Below, one piece after another: positions 8,012-16,102 of a stretch of DNA of 24,645 bases; within the stretch, counting starts at the first letter, position 1, and every line of letters starts with the position of its first letter. Under the pieces are notes generated by a model. That model searched no databases and was not told where the DNA came from. It saw only the letters and a list, made by a program, of their open reading frames with translations. The position numbers and the translations under genes are program-made. Location: positions 1 to 24,645 of the forward strand of contig DEBL01000373.1 in assembly GCA_002348535.1 (NCBI GenBank), given 5' to 3'. The stretch comes from Deltaproteobacteria bacterium UBA2957. Its GTDB lineage: Bacteria > Myxococcota_A > UBA796.

Positions 8012-8934
8012 TACGCTGCATCCTCGAGATGGGTTCGCGTCCACTCCACGGCATCGCGAACCGTGTCTTGAATTGCAGGTTGGTGTACCTCACCCCACGC
8101 CGCACGAGCACGGCTATGGTCACCCACAAGCGAGGCCACCTCGCCGGGTCGCTGCGGTCGTGCCCCGAGGCGGATCAAGGTCCGGTCGCAGTCGGCCGCA
8201 TCGAAGACCATCTCCACGACCGCGCGAACCGACAACTCAGGACCGCCCCCAATGTTCACGATGCACCCCTGCAGCCCGGGACGGGCGAGCAGGTGCATCA
8301 AACCGGTGGCAACAGCATCGACGTGATTCCATTCGCGAATCTGCTCGCCGCTGGTCATCGAGAAGGACGTTCGGGTAAGCGCGGCCCGCGCCGCCGCAGC
8401 CACCACACTCGCTGTGTCGCCTGGCCCGATGGCCCGGAAAATTCGGCCCACCGACACATTGGGGTAGGCGAGTGCTTGCTGGGTGGCTTGAAGCTTGAGC
8501 TCCCCGTAGGCATCGACGGGTCGCACGGCCCCATCCTCGCGGTGGGGTGACGGCACGGATCCATATTCAGCGCACGTCCCGGCATGAACCATGGGTACGC
8601 CAAGGCGGTGCGTGGCTTTAGCCATGGAGATCGTCCCGTCCACGATCCCAGTCTCGAGGATCGACCGGTGTTCAGCATTCGCCCCGGCCATCACCGGTGC
8701 TGCGAGGTGGATCACACCCATGGGACGCACGCGTTCCACCACACTCATCGCATCGGCGGGCAGCGCGACTCGATGATGCTCCGCGACGGCGGGCGAAGGG
8801 CGCGTCTGTCCGGTGCCGTGCACTTCAGCGCCTTCAGCCGCGAGCCGACGGCAGACTGCGGCGCCGATGAACCCCGACGCACCGGTGACCAGCACCCGTC
8901 GCCCGCGCCAAAAATTGGGTGGAACGTCCTTCAC
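8011..8934 (-). CDS. NAD-dependent epimerase/dehydratase, extended SDR (nucleotide-sugar type)
   Basis: A 307-residue extended short-chain dehydrogenase/reductase. It has the NAD(P)-binding glycine motif VLVTGASGFIG (residues 14-24), a VIHLAAP segment (74-80), Thr120 in HAGTCAEYG, and the catalytic YxxxK (Tyr143-Gly-Glu-Leu-Lys147). Later segments VGRIFRAIGPGD and REWNHVDAVATGL (compare 'R.F.HVDD') fit the nucleotide-sugar 4,6-dehydratase/epimerase subgroup, including CDP-abequose synthase-like proteins. It probably makes or modifies an activated sugar for the two membrane proteins encoded downstream, to which it is coupled. The start is a GTG at 8934 without a strong ribosome-binding site, 32 bases from the divergent lipoprotein start, so the two promoters must overlap or lie inside the genes. 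The exact sugar cannot be inferred. Confidence 0.88.
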   Translation of the reverse strand: MKDVPPNFWRGRRVLVTGASGFIGAAVCRRLAAEGAEVHGTGQTRPSPAVAEHHRVALPADAMSVVERVRPMGVIHLAAPVMAGANAEHRSILETGIVDGTISMAKATHRLGVPMVHAGTCAEYGSVPSPHREDGAVRPVDAYGELKLQATQQALAYPNVSVGRIFRAIGPGDTASVVAAAARAALTRTSFSMTSGEQIREWNHVDAVATGLMHLLARPGLQGCIVNIGGGPELSVRAVVEMVFDAADCDRTLIRLGARPQRPGEVASLVGDHSRARAAWGEVHQPAIQDTVRDAVEWTRTHLEDAA

Positions 8935-8966
8935 AAGGCTACGATACCCGAGTGGAGGGAAGGACC

Positions 8967-9662
8967 GTGATCACTTGGCTCGTTTTGATCGTTGGTGGGT
9001 GCGACTTCAAAGCATCAACTGCGGTCGAAAACGCTGATTCCGGGATGTGGAACGCGGGGCTCGATGGAGCATCAGACGACGACGGTGAGGCCGATGAAAG
9101 CGACCCTGTCGATCCGGTCGACCCCGAGGAAACCGACGACGATCGCGATGGCTATTCGGAAGTCAACGGGGACTGCGATGACGACAATCCCGACATTGCC
9201 CCCGGAGTGGCCGACATCTGCGACGGGGCAGACAACGACTGCGACGACGAAATCGATGAAGACGCCGAAGGCGACACGTATGAACCCAACGATACTGTCG
9301 ACTACTTGCTGGGCGAAGTGGACGACACCTTCGAAGTGACTGCATGGTTGGACGACGACACAGACATCGACCGATACCGGTTCATCTACTCCGACTCGTG
9401 GGTGGACTTCGACGGACTCACCGTGGCGCTGGTGGGCCTCGACGGCACGATCACCTACAAGATGTCGGTCATCGATGTCATGACCGAAGAAGAACTCTTC
9501 AACGCCTTCAACACCGCCGAGGACACCGAACTCGTGTTCGAACTCGAAACGGGGTTTGGCAGCGACTCCGGCCAGTTCAGAGTGGTCGTCTCTTCGCTCG
9601 ACGGGGGAGCATGCAGCAACCCGTACACGCTCGAGGTCGTGCACTCCGACTGGTGGAAGTAG
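8967..9662 (+). CDS. Lipoprotein with MopE-type metal-binding segment and PPC-like domain
   Basis: A 231-residue surface or periplasmic lipoprotein. GTG 8967 is preferred because GGAGGG lies 7 bases upstream and the product then begins with a compact signal peptide and lipobox (MITWLVLIVGGC, Cys12). A very acidic linker (SDPVDPVDPEETDDD) follows, then a MopE-type motif at about residues 59-100 (DRDGYSEVNGDCDDDNPDIA, CDGADNDCDDEIDEDA), a putative Ca/metal-binding segment common in myxobacterial surface proteins. From residue 105 on, 'YEPNDT' and 'TDIDRYRF' fit a bacterial pre-peptidase C-terminal (PPC) type beta domain. No enzymatic motif is seen. The gene stops 6 bases before the convergent GST gene. 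Confidence 0.82.
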   Translation: MITWLVLIVGGCDFKASTAVENADSGMWNAGLDGASDDDGEADESDPVDPVDPEETDDDRDGYSEVNGDCDDDNPDIAPGVADICDGADNDCDDEIDEDAEGDTYEPNDTVDYLLGEVDDTFEVTAWLDDDTDIDRYRFIYSDSWVDFDGLTVALVGLDGTITYKMSVIDVMTEEELFNAFNTAEDTELVFELETGFGSDSGQFRVVVSSLDGGACSNPYTLEVVHSDWWK

Positions 9663-9668
9663 AGCCCG

Positions 9669-10601
9669 TCAGGCCCGAAGCAGCGCACCCATGTCGGGCC
9701 CATCGGGCACAAATCCTCGGGGGTTGAGTTGCCGGTGGCTCGCGAAGTAGTGGGTCCGTATGTGGTCGAAGTGCACCGTCTCGGCCACGCCCGGCAGGGC
9801 ATACATTCGGCGCACGAAGGCCCACAGGTGGGGGTATTCGTAGATGTGCTTCTTCGAGGTCTTGAAGTGCACAAAATACACCGGGTCAAAGCGAATCAGG
9901 GTTGTAAACAAGGCCACATCGGCGATGGTCAGCGCATCGCCGCAGATGTACTGCTGCCCTTGGAGGGCGGCATCCCACTCGTCCAAGGCCGCGAACAACT
10001 CGTCGTGGGCCGCTCGGTAGGCGGCCTCCGTGCGCGCGAAGCCGCAACGGTAGACCCCGTTGTTGATGGGGTTGTAAAACCGGTCCATCGCCGCATCGAT
10101 GCGCGCTCGAAGTGGTTCAGGGTACAGCACGGCTCCAGTCGTCCCGAGCGGTGCAAAGTCGGTGGCCAGCATCCGGATGATCTCTGCACTTTCGTTGTTC
10201 ACGAGCGTGTCCGTCTGCTTGTCCCAGAGCATCGGCACCGTCACCCGACCGGTAAAGGTTGGGTCCGCCCGCACATACAGGTCACGCAGAAAGCGTTCGC
10301 CGTGAATCGGATCGTCGGAAGGGTAGTCGGCATCATCGGGAGCAAAGACCCACCCGTCATCGAGCATCAACGGGTGCACCGTCGACCATGAGATGGCATC
10401 CTCCAACCCAAGCAAGGTCCGAACGATCAGCGTCCGGTGGGCCCACGGGCAGGCGTGAGACACATACAAATGAAAGCGGCCGGCTTCGGCTCGCTCGACG
10501 GCGCCGCGAAAGGCGCTCTCCTGACGCTTGAATCCGCCCGACGTGTCGGACTCCCAGTGGTCCTTCGAGACCCATTTTCCGTCAACCAATCGTCCGCCCA
10601 T
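9669..10601 (-). CDS. Glutathionyl-hydroquinone reductase-like GST (Xi class)
   Basis: A 310-residue protein of the Xi-class glutathione transferase type (EcYqjG, yeast Ecm4, PcpF). These enzymes reduce glutathionyl-hydroquinones back to hydroquinones using glutathione. The signature HLYVSHACPWAHR places the active-site cysteine at Cys51, followed by TVHPLM, VTVPMLWDKQTDTLVNNES (the VP-x-LWD / NNES glutathione-binding segment) and an all-alpha C-terminal domain ending PRGFVPDGP. The start has a GGGAGG sequence 4-5 bases upstream. It is the last gene of the minus-strand run, 50 bases after the second HemN-like gene. In that setting it may remove glutathione adducts from a quinone-like or halogenated aromatic intermediate, or be a general detoxification gene that follows by chance. 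Confidence 0.88.
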   Translation of the reverse strand: MGGRLVDGKWVSKDHWESDTSGGFKRQESAFRGAVERAEAGRFHLYVSHACPWAHRTLIVRTLLGLEDAISWSTVHPLMLDDGWVFAPDDADYPSDDPIHGERFLRDLYVRADPTFTGRVTVPMLWDKQTDTLVNNESAEIIRMLATDFAPLGTTGAVLYPEPLRARIDAAMDRFYNPINNGVYRCGFARTEAAYRAAHDELFAALDEWDAALQGQQYICGDALTIADVALFTTLIRFDPVYFVHFKTSKKHIYEYPHLWAFVRRMYALPGVAETVHFDHIRTHYFASHRQLNPRGFVPDGPDMGALLRA

Positions 10602-10651
10602 GCGCCCTCCCGACCCAACAACACGCCGTTATCTACGAGACTTCCCACGAA

Positions 10652-12472
10652 TCATTGGTGGGCTTCAACCAGCGTACGGAGTCGATCATCATAGTCCGTG
10701 TTGGGGTCGTACTCCGCCCCCCAGACCCGGTCGATGCGCTCCATCATGGCCGGGCTGTACAGCAACACACGGTAGGTTGCATTTTGCGAGTGCGTTCCGG
10801 TGTGGCTGTACACCTCTTCCTCGTCGACTCGAACCACACCCAGCGCCTTCAGTTGTTCGATCGCGTCGGGAACGGCCTCTTCCACATCCATGCCGAACAG
10901 GTCGCTGAACTCGGCGCGTGTAAAGCCGGTTCGCAGGTTGCTGGCCAGATACTTGTGCCGTTCCTCTTCGTCGCTGGACGGCACCGCAGTCCAGCGATGA
11001 GGACCTTCGAGTTCGGCATCGAGGGTATCGTCGAAGGACCCCTGCATCTGGGGCTGGTAAAACCAGTTTCCGAAGGCATGGGAACTGGCGGGAAAACCGA
11101 GCCCGAGCAGCGATGAGTTCTGCCGTCGCAGGTCGTACTCCTGAATGTTTGCGGCGTCGCGGGTCCGCCGGTGGCCCTGTCCGCTTGCATCGGCGTGTCC
11201 ACTATCGGCGAGCCGCATCTTGGCCCACTCCACCATCTCATCGCGCAGGCGAAGCTGTTCTTCGTCCATCGACGTGCCGGCTTGCTCCAGTCCCGTCCGC
11301 GGCAGCGGCCGGTAGGCATTGATGTGAAGGCTGTCGGGTTCGAGTTCGAGCAAGAATTCAAAGTCAGACTGAAACGAGTCCATCGTCTGCCCGGGGAGCC
11401 CCGCCATGAGGTCCGTGTTGATATGCGCGATGCCGTGGGTCCGGCCGCTTGCGATCGCCTCGCGCACATGCCGGTGGGTGTTCCAGCGATGCACATGCTT
11501 CTGCACCGCCTCGTCGAGGGTCTGGACCCCGATGGTCAGTCGCGTGACGCGACCCTTGTCGGCCATCAGTCCAATCTTTTGGTCGTTCAGGCTGTCGGGG
11601 TTGCCCTCAAAGATAATCTGCGTGCCTTCCGGGACGTCGAACCGGCCGTGGAGCAAGTCGAATAGATTCGACATCGCACCGGCGGGGAGCAGCGAAGGGG
11701 TTCCGCCGCCGAAGTACACGCTGGTAAACAGGCGTTCGGCAAACAAGGGTCCGAATAGGTTGAACTGCGCCGCCAATCGGTCAATGTAGCGCGAGAATCG
11801 GTCGCGCCCGAACACATCGGTCTTGGCGCAGTAGCAAAACGTGCAGGCCTTGGCGCAAAACGGAATGTGGACGTAGAGCCCCAATTTATCGGGGGCCCGC
11901 CCATCACCAATGCGGCTGACGGTATCTTTCCACCCGTCCACAATGGCCTGGGTGTCGATCGGGTCACCCAGCGCCATGGTGTGCGGGTAGAGGTCTGTTG
12001 TTACCGTTGCTTTGTAGGCCACGAAGCTGGCGTAGTGCAACTCATCTGCAAGCTCCCGGTGCGCCTTGGCCGCGCGTTCGGCGGCCTCCGGATCCACGGG
12101 AATGGCTCGCGGCGAAGACGACCGAACCGGCTGCTCGGCTTCGGGGGGGCGAGCCAACACCAGTTGCCCATGGTCGGCTCGGTCCACCAACTGGACAAAC
12201 TGACGCAGAAAGGGCTCGACAACCCCCATTCGAACCGCCTCGGACTCCACAGGCTGGATCGAAAACGCCAACGAGGCCGTTCGGGCCCAAGCGCGATCGG
12301 CAGATGCCTCTTGCACCAGCACGCGAACCCGATCGTCACCCATGCGAAACTCAACGCGAAGGTCATGCCCCTGCTTCTCTATCGACCAGTCATCCAAACG
12401 GGAGTCGTGCCGAGCCAAGGCTCTGCACACCCGAACCACTCGCTGGTCCGCGCTGGTTCCGCTCGCCTGCAT
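10652..12472 (-). CDS. HemN/HemW-like radical SAM protein with N-terminal extension
   Basis: A 606-residue radical SAM protein. The core starts with GLYVHIPFCAKACTFCYC: Cys206, Cys210 and Cys213 bind the cluster, and a fourth Cys215 makes it HemN-like (CX3CX2CXC). Then come YFGGGTPSLL, EGNPDSL, LTIGVQT and DLMAGLPGQT, all typical of the HemN/HemW group, and a HemN C-terminal-like domain (GLGFPASSHAFG...). About 190 residues precede the core, including a small alpha/beta-looking domain (residues 1-115) I do not recognise. Ordinary HemN is about 450 residues and HemW 380, so this is not a housekeeping copy. The start at ATG 12472 overlaps the TGA of the flavoenzyme gene (TGATG). Known HemN-like relatives include C-methyltransferases and cyclopropanases. 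The exact reaction is unknown. Confidence 0.87.
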   Translation of the reverse strand: MQASGTSADQRVVRVCRALARHDSRLDDWSIEKQGHDLRVEFRMGDDRVRVLVQEASADRAWARTASLAFSIQPVESEAVRMGVVEPFLRQFVQLVDRADHGQLVLARPPEAEQPVRSSSPRAIPVDPEAAERAAKAHRELADELHYASFVAYKATVTTDLYPHTMALGDPIDTQAIVDGWKDTVSRIGDGRAPDKLGLYVHIPFCAKACTFCYCAKTDVFGRDRFSRYIDRLAAQFNLFGPLFAERLFTSVYFGGGTPSLLPAGAMSNLFDLLHGRFDVPEGTQIIFEGNPDSLNDQKIGLMADKGRVTRLTIGVQTLDEAVQKHVHRWNTHRHVREAIASGRTHGIAHINTDLMAGLPGQTMDSFQSDFEFLLELEPDSLHINAYRPLPRTGLEQAGTSMDEEQLRLRDEMVEWAKMRLADSGHADASGQGHRRTRDAANIQEYDLRRQNSSLLGLGFPASSHAFGNWFYQPQMQGSFDDTLDAELEGPHRWTAVPSSDEEERHKYLASNLRTGFTRAEFSDLFGMDVEEAVPDAIEQLKALGVVRVDEEEVYSHTGTHSQNATYRVLLYSPAMMERIDRVWGAEYDPNTDYDDRLRTLVEAHQ

Positions 12473-13791
12473 CAGGCTTGGCTCGAGGGCTCGGGCCGAT
12501 GCTGCTCGAGCGCCGTCTTGAGTTCGCTTCGGTTGACCCCGAGCGCATGAAACATCTTCTTCTCCTGCCACTCTTGGAACACCTTGAAGTGGGCATCCGC
12601 GGAGTAATGTCCGCTGGTCAGGTAGACAAACGCGCGCAGCGGCGTGCTGACGCTGGCGCTCTGGACCAACTGGTGCGCCTGCCAAAAGAATCCATCGACC
12701 TTCCGGTTGTTGCCGTACCAGTAGCGGGCCATGCGAAGCCATGCTTGGTAGTCCTTACGCATGGTCTGTGCGTATCGGCTCATGGCAGTGGTAGACCCCG
12801 TGAGCGTCTCCATCACCGCAACAGCCGCATTGGCGCTTCCGCGGATGGCAAAGTCCACCCCCCCCGCCAAGATTGGGTCCACAAAGCACGCAGCGTCCCC
12901 GATCAACACATGACCGGGTCCGTGAAACGATCGGGCGCTGTACGACCAGTCCCGAACCGTCTGGAGACCCCGCACCCCATCGACCTCGCAGTACGTGCCA
13001 TCGTCGATCGGCACAGGCGACCGGGCAAGGAGTTCTCGAAACTCATCTTCTGTGTACGGCCGCCGGTCTTGGGTCACGAGCCCAATGCTGGTGACATCGG
13101 CAGAAATGGGAATGAACCACAGCCATCCCTCTGGAATCGCCGCGATCAACTGAGCGTGTCGGCCCAGCGGCGCCGGCAGCCCGCCCGCATCGCGAAAGTA
13201 ACTGTAGATGGCGATGGACTTGAGGTCTTCTGCGGGGTCAATCAGCCCCAGATGGCGGCCAATCAAACACCGCTGCCCGCTGGCGTCCACCACAAAGGAC
13301 GCGTCGATCTGCCGTCCGTCGTCCAGAATCACGCCGACGGCCCGATCGTCCTCGAACAGCACCTTGGCGACCCCGGTGTTGGTGTGCGCCTGCACGCCTT
13401 TGGCCACAGCGGCGTTGAAGATGATCTCATCGAACCGCGACCGTCGCACTTGCCATGCACGCTCGTAGTCTCTCGCCAGCATTTCTTCTTCCGAGATGGA
13501 GTCGACGTCGCGCTCGAGCCGCTCATCAAACAGAATGCTCCACGGTTCATCCGTTTCGCCCCACACGTACACAGCGCCATACTTGAGCGCGAAGTCTTCC
13601 GCCGCGATGGCGTCTCGAATCCCGAGGTGTTCCTCGAGAATATCGATGGTGGCCGGCTGCAACGACTCCCCCACGTGGTGCCGAGGATGCGCTCCGCGCT
13701 CAAACAGCATGACCGGAATGCCCTCGCTGGCAAGGATGGCGCTAAAGACGCTTCCTGCAGGGCCTCCCCCAATAACGACTACCGGCTTCAT
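12472..13791 (-). CDS. Flavin-dependent halogenase-like FAD oxidoreductase
   Basis: A 439-residue FAD enzyme of the tryptophan-halogenase/geranylgeranyl-reductase fold. It shows the dinucleotide motif VVIGGGPAGS (residues 5-14), HHVGESLQP (38-46), the Lys in FALKYGAVYVWG (Lys70, aligned by eye with the catalytic Lys of phenol/pyrrole-type halogenases), the WxWxIP signature at 223-228 (WLWFIP), and the second FAD motif LIGDAACFVDP (296-306). WxWxIP normally separates halogenases from monooxygenases. The F-x-x-P-x-x-S-x-G motif reads FVDPILAGG (303-311), with Ala309 in place of Ser. It could therefore be a true halogenase or a flavin oxygenase/reductase of halogenase descent. It lies between two HemN-like radical SAM genes and is coupled to the downstream one. 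It needs reduced flavin from a partner reductase, which is not in the window. Confidence 0.83.
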   Translation of the reverse strand: MKPVVVIGGGPAGSVFSAILASEGIPVMLFERGAHPRHHVGESLQPATIDILEEHLGIRDAIAAEDFALKYGAVYVWGETDEPWSILFDERLERDVDSISEEEMLARDYERAWQVRRSRFDEIIFNAAVAKGVQAHTNTGVAKVLFEDDRAVGVILDDGRQIDASFVVDASGQRCLIGRHLGLIDPAEDLKSIAIYSYFRDAGGLPAPLGRHAQLIAAIPEGWLWFIPISADVTSIGLVTQDRRPYTEDEFRELLARSPVPIDDGTYCEVDGVRGLQTVRDWSYSARSFHGPGHVLIGDAACFVDPILAGGVDFAIRGSANAAVAVMETLTGSTTAMSRYAQTMRKDYQAWLRMARYWYGNNRKVDGFFWQAHQLVQSASVSTPLRAFVYLTSGHYSADAHFKVFQEWQEKKMFHALGVNRSELKTALEQHRPEPSSQA

Positions 13792-13830
13792 GGCCTTACT
13801 ATACCCCCTCGTGCTCGGTCTTCGTTCGTT

Positions 13831-15231
13831 TTAGTAACCGATTAAAAGTTCCAAAAGCCAGTCTTCGTCCAGTCCTTCCAGCTCTGATGGAAACGCGACG
13901 CGGTCCAAATGTTCCCTTGTGACGTCGAGGGCAGAGAGCAGGCGCAAGTGACGCTCGACACCGCCATTGCCAGTCCACCGCAGTTGTCCGTCAGAAAAGT
14001 CGAGGTGCTCTCCAATGCGCTTCGTGGCAAAGGCGTGGGTCTCCGACGGAAGCGCCCCGAAAATTGCCCGCACCAAGCGAAGATCGATGGGCAAGTCCCG
14101 GATGAGGCGGTTGTAAATGTGAAACTCAAGCTCTTGGTCAGCGCCGTCACTCATCCAGCCGCGAATTGCATTCGGATCCTCCAAATACTCGTGGGTCTTC
14201 GGGTTGGCGTAGTAGCCATGAAACGGAAGCCGGTTGTTGGACGACGGCCCGAGCCCCAACAGAGGACAATGCCTTCGCATCGTGAGGTCCAGTTGGAGAT
14301 TGTCGTGGTTGGGGAGGTCGCCCCGCGCCTCGGCATCGTCGAGCAACTGTTTCGCGAGCGAATACTGCTCGCGGCGGCCGGTGACCAACTGTTCGACCGC
14401 GCGCGCATCCTTGAAATCGAAGCCATAGCCATCGAACGGATTGAACGTATACAGCGAAACTCGCGTTGGGCGAAGCCTGAGGGCCCGCTGAACGGTCTGC
14501 TCCACGTTTTCCAGCGCGCTACCGGGGATGCCCACGATGATGTCGAGGTTCAAGTCTTGGAACCGAACGGACTCCAGCAGCTGCAGTTTTGCCTCCATGT
14601 TGTAGCCGTGCAGCCGGCTGTTTTGTTCCAGCACGGACGGATCAACGTTCTGCAGGCCAACGCTGAGTCGTGTCAGACCAAACTCTTGGTAGCAGCGCAG
14701 CTTCGCCTCGGTCAGGCTCGGCAGGTCCGTCTCCAATCCAAACTCTTCGAGGGCCGTCAAATCAAATGAGGATTGAAGCGCCGTGAAGAGCCGCGTCAGT
14801 CGAGCCACGCTCAGCGAACCCGGTGTTCCGCCACCAAAGTACAGGGTTTTGAAACCGTGACCCTTGAACAACGGTCCGAAGGCCTCGATCTCCGTGAGCA
14901 ACCGGTCCATGAAGTCCGGCACCGTGTGGTCGATCAGGCGTTTCTCGAGGTAGCAGAAGGAGCAGACCTGTGTGCAGTAGGGGACGTGTACATACATGCC
15001 CAAGTCGCGCCGAAGCGCGGGCCGAATCTGCGGATCGACGAGCCAGTCCTTCCACAGCTGATACTTGTCGCGATCCATCGATCGGTAAAACATGATCGGC
15101 AGCTCGTGATTGAGCTGGGTGTAGGTTTTCGCGATGAGCGCACGACGAACGGGATCGGTCATGGGCTCATCGTAGCGCGGGCTCGGGGCGACACCCAATT
15201 CTTTGGGTGCGGGCGGCTCAGCGTGGTCCAT
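13831..15231 (-). CDS. HemN-like radical SAM enzyme (tailoring type)
   Basis: A 466-residue radical SAM protein. The core motif MYVHVPYCTQVCSFCYLEK has Cys86, Cys90 and Cys93; the residue two after the third Cys is Leu, not Cys, so the HemN CXC is missing. YFGGGTPGSL, ETDLPSLTE, LSVGLQN and DIIVGIPGS follow, as in the HemN/HemW group. The C-terminal part (LLGLGPSSNNRLPFHGYY...) is HemN-C-like. ATG 15231 is preferred because GGAGGG lies 8 bases upstream; it overlaps the methyltransferase gene by 14 bases. The later ATG at 15162 lacks a good ribosome-binding site. HemN-like enzymes paired with a methyltransferase make cyclopropane rings in CC-1065-type pathways (C10P/C10Q), and others are class C methylases. 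A housekeeping heme role is unlikely given the neighbours. Confidence 0.87.
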   Translation of the reverse strand: MDHAEPPAPKELGVAPSPRYDEPMTDPVRRALIAKTYTQLNHELPIMFYRSMDRDKYQLWKDWLVDPQIRPALRRDLGMYVHVPYCTQVCSFCYLEKRLIDHTVPDFMDRLLTEIEAFGPLFKGHGFKTLYFGGGTPGSLSVARLTRLFTALQSSFDLTALEEFGLETDLPSLTEAKLRCYQEFGLTRLSVGLQNVDPSVLEQNSRLHGYNMEAKLQLLESVRFQDLNLDIIVGIPGSALENVEQTVQRALRLRPTRVSLYTFNPFDGYGFDFKDARAVEQLVTGRREQYSLAKQLLDDAEARGDLPNHDNLQLDLTMRRHCPLLGLGPSSNNRLPFHGYYANPKTHEYLEDPNAIRGWMSDGADQELEFHIYNRLIRDLPIDLRLVRAIFGALPSETHAFATKRIGEHLDFSDGQLRWTGNGGVERHLRLLSALDVTREHLDRVAFPSELEGLDEDWLLELLIGY

Positions 15232-16078
15232 CGGCCTCGCCCTCCGAGCGGCGAAACTGCACAAAGCGGAAGTGAGTCTCTCCTGCTTCTAAGCATCGCT
15301 GTCTCGCGTCTCCACCGGACAAAGACTTGGCGTAGTCCGACCACCGGCAGAGCCAGCCCCACAACGGACGCGTCCACCGAAGCAGCCGATCCCGGGGGCG
15401 ACCGAGCCGAATCCATGGAGTGAGGTCTTGATTGCCCACCATCTCAAATCCATGCCTCGCAGCGATGCGCTCCACCTCACAGAGCGGACGTACGCCTGGC
15501 ACCAGCCAGTGCGCTCGGTAGGTCCGAAGCCATCGCGATGGAACCGCCTCGCTTGCGGCGAAGTCGTCCATAATCATCAGCGCACCACCGGGTTCGAGGA
15601 GCCGAGAGGCGGACCTAAAAAATGCTTCAACATCATCGGAGTGGGCCATGGCTTCGATGCTAAATGCAACAGAACTGCTATCGATGACCGCATGGGCCTG
15701 ATGGAAGTCCGCCTGTTGAATCCGGACTCGCCCCGACTGGATGTGCGCCGTCAATCGCGGCGGTGGTGTGCCTAAGGTCAGGCCCTCGAGCACGACGTCT
15801 GCATCCAACCGTTCAGCCATATGGTGAAGAGCTGCGCCCATGCCGCACCCAAGGTCAACCACTCGGCGCACCCGCCCGGGATGGTCTTCAATCGCATCTG
15901 CAATGAGCGCGTGGGCAACAGCGAGGGCGGCCTCAACTGTTTCGGTCCCCGCTGGCCACAGCGCAATGTGAATCGCAGGGTAGGCGTCGTTCTCGCCAAA
16001 ACGAAGGAACTTTTGGGTGTTCCGCACGTAATAGCGCGTGACACGATTCACATGATGCGAGGAGTCTGAAGTAGCCAC
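15218..16078 (-). CDS. Class I SAM-dependent methyltransferase
   Basis: A 286-residue methyltransferase of the small-molecule type related to tocopherol, sterol and cyclopropane-fatty-acid methylases. The N-terminal region NTQKFLRFGE...AIHIALWP (residues 20-42) is a lid/substrate segment seen in natural-product methylases. Motif I is VVDLGCGMGA (73-82), followed by VVLEGLTLG (95-103), a post-I QADF (122-125), FSIEAMAHSDD (139-149) in the place of the 'E..EH' active-site loop, and LEPGGALMIMDDF (161-173). The C-terminal 70 residues are Trp/Arg-rich and may touch a membrane or a hydrophobic substrate. The start is a GTG at 16078 with a weak ribosome-binding site, 24 bases after the phosphatase gene. 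It overlaps the downstream HemN-like gene, so the two proteins are probably made together. Confidence 0.88.
   Translation of the reverse strand: MATSDSSHHVNRVTRYYVRNTQKFLRFGENDAYPAIHIALWPAGTETVEAALAVAHALIADAIEDHPGRVRRVVDLGCGMGAALHHMAERLDADVVLEGLTLGTPPPRLTAHIQSGRVRIQQADFHQAHAVIDSSSVAFSIEAMAHSDDVEAFFRSASRLLEPGGALMIMDDFAASEAVPSRWLRTYRAHWLVPGVRPLCEVERIAARHGFEMVGNQDLTPWIRLGRPRDRLLRWTRPLWGWLCRWSDYAKSLSGGDARQRCLEAGETHFRFVQFRRSEGEADGPR
15240..15245 (-). promoter_or_regulatory. Ribosome binding site setting the start of the HemN-like gene
   Basis: GGAGGG on the minus strand, 8 bases before ATG 15231 and inside the end of the methyltransferase gene. It decides for this start over ATG 15264 and ATG 15162. 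Confidence 0.65.
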
Positions 16079-16102
16079 ACATTGCCGCTAACCGGGCGGA
16101 AT

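Noticed and set aside
11998..13845. 615-codon open frame on the plus strand
   Set aside because: It lies antisense to the halogenase-like and HemN-like genes, which have strong motifs. Its product is Arg/Pro/His-rich without any domain, as expected for a GC-rich antisense shadow.
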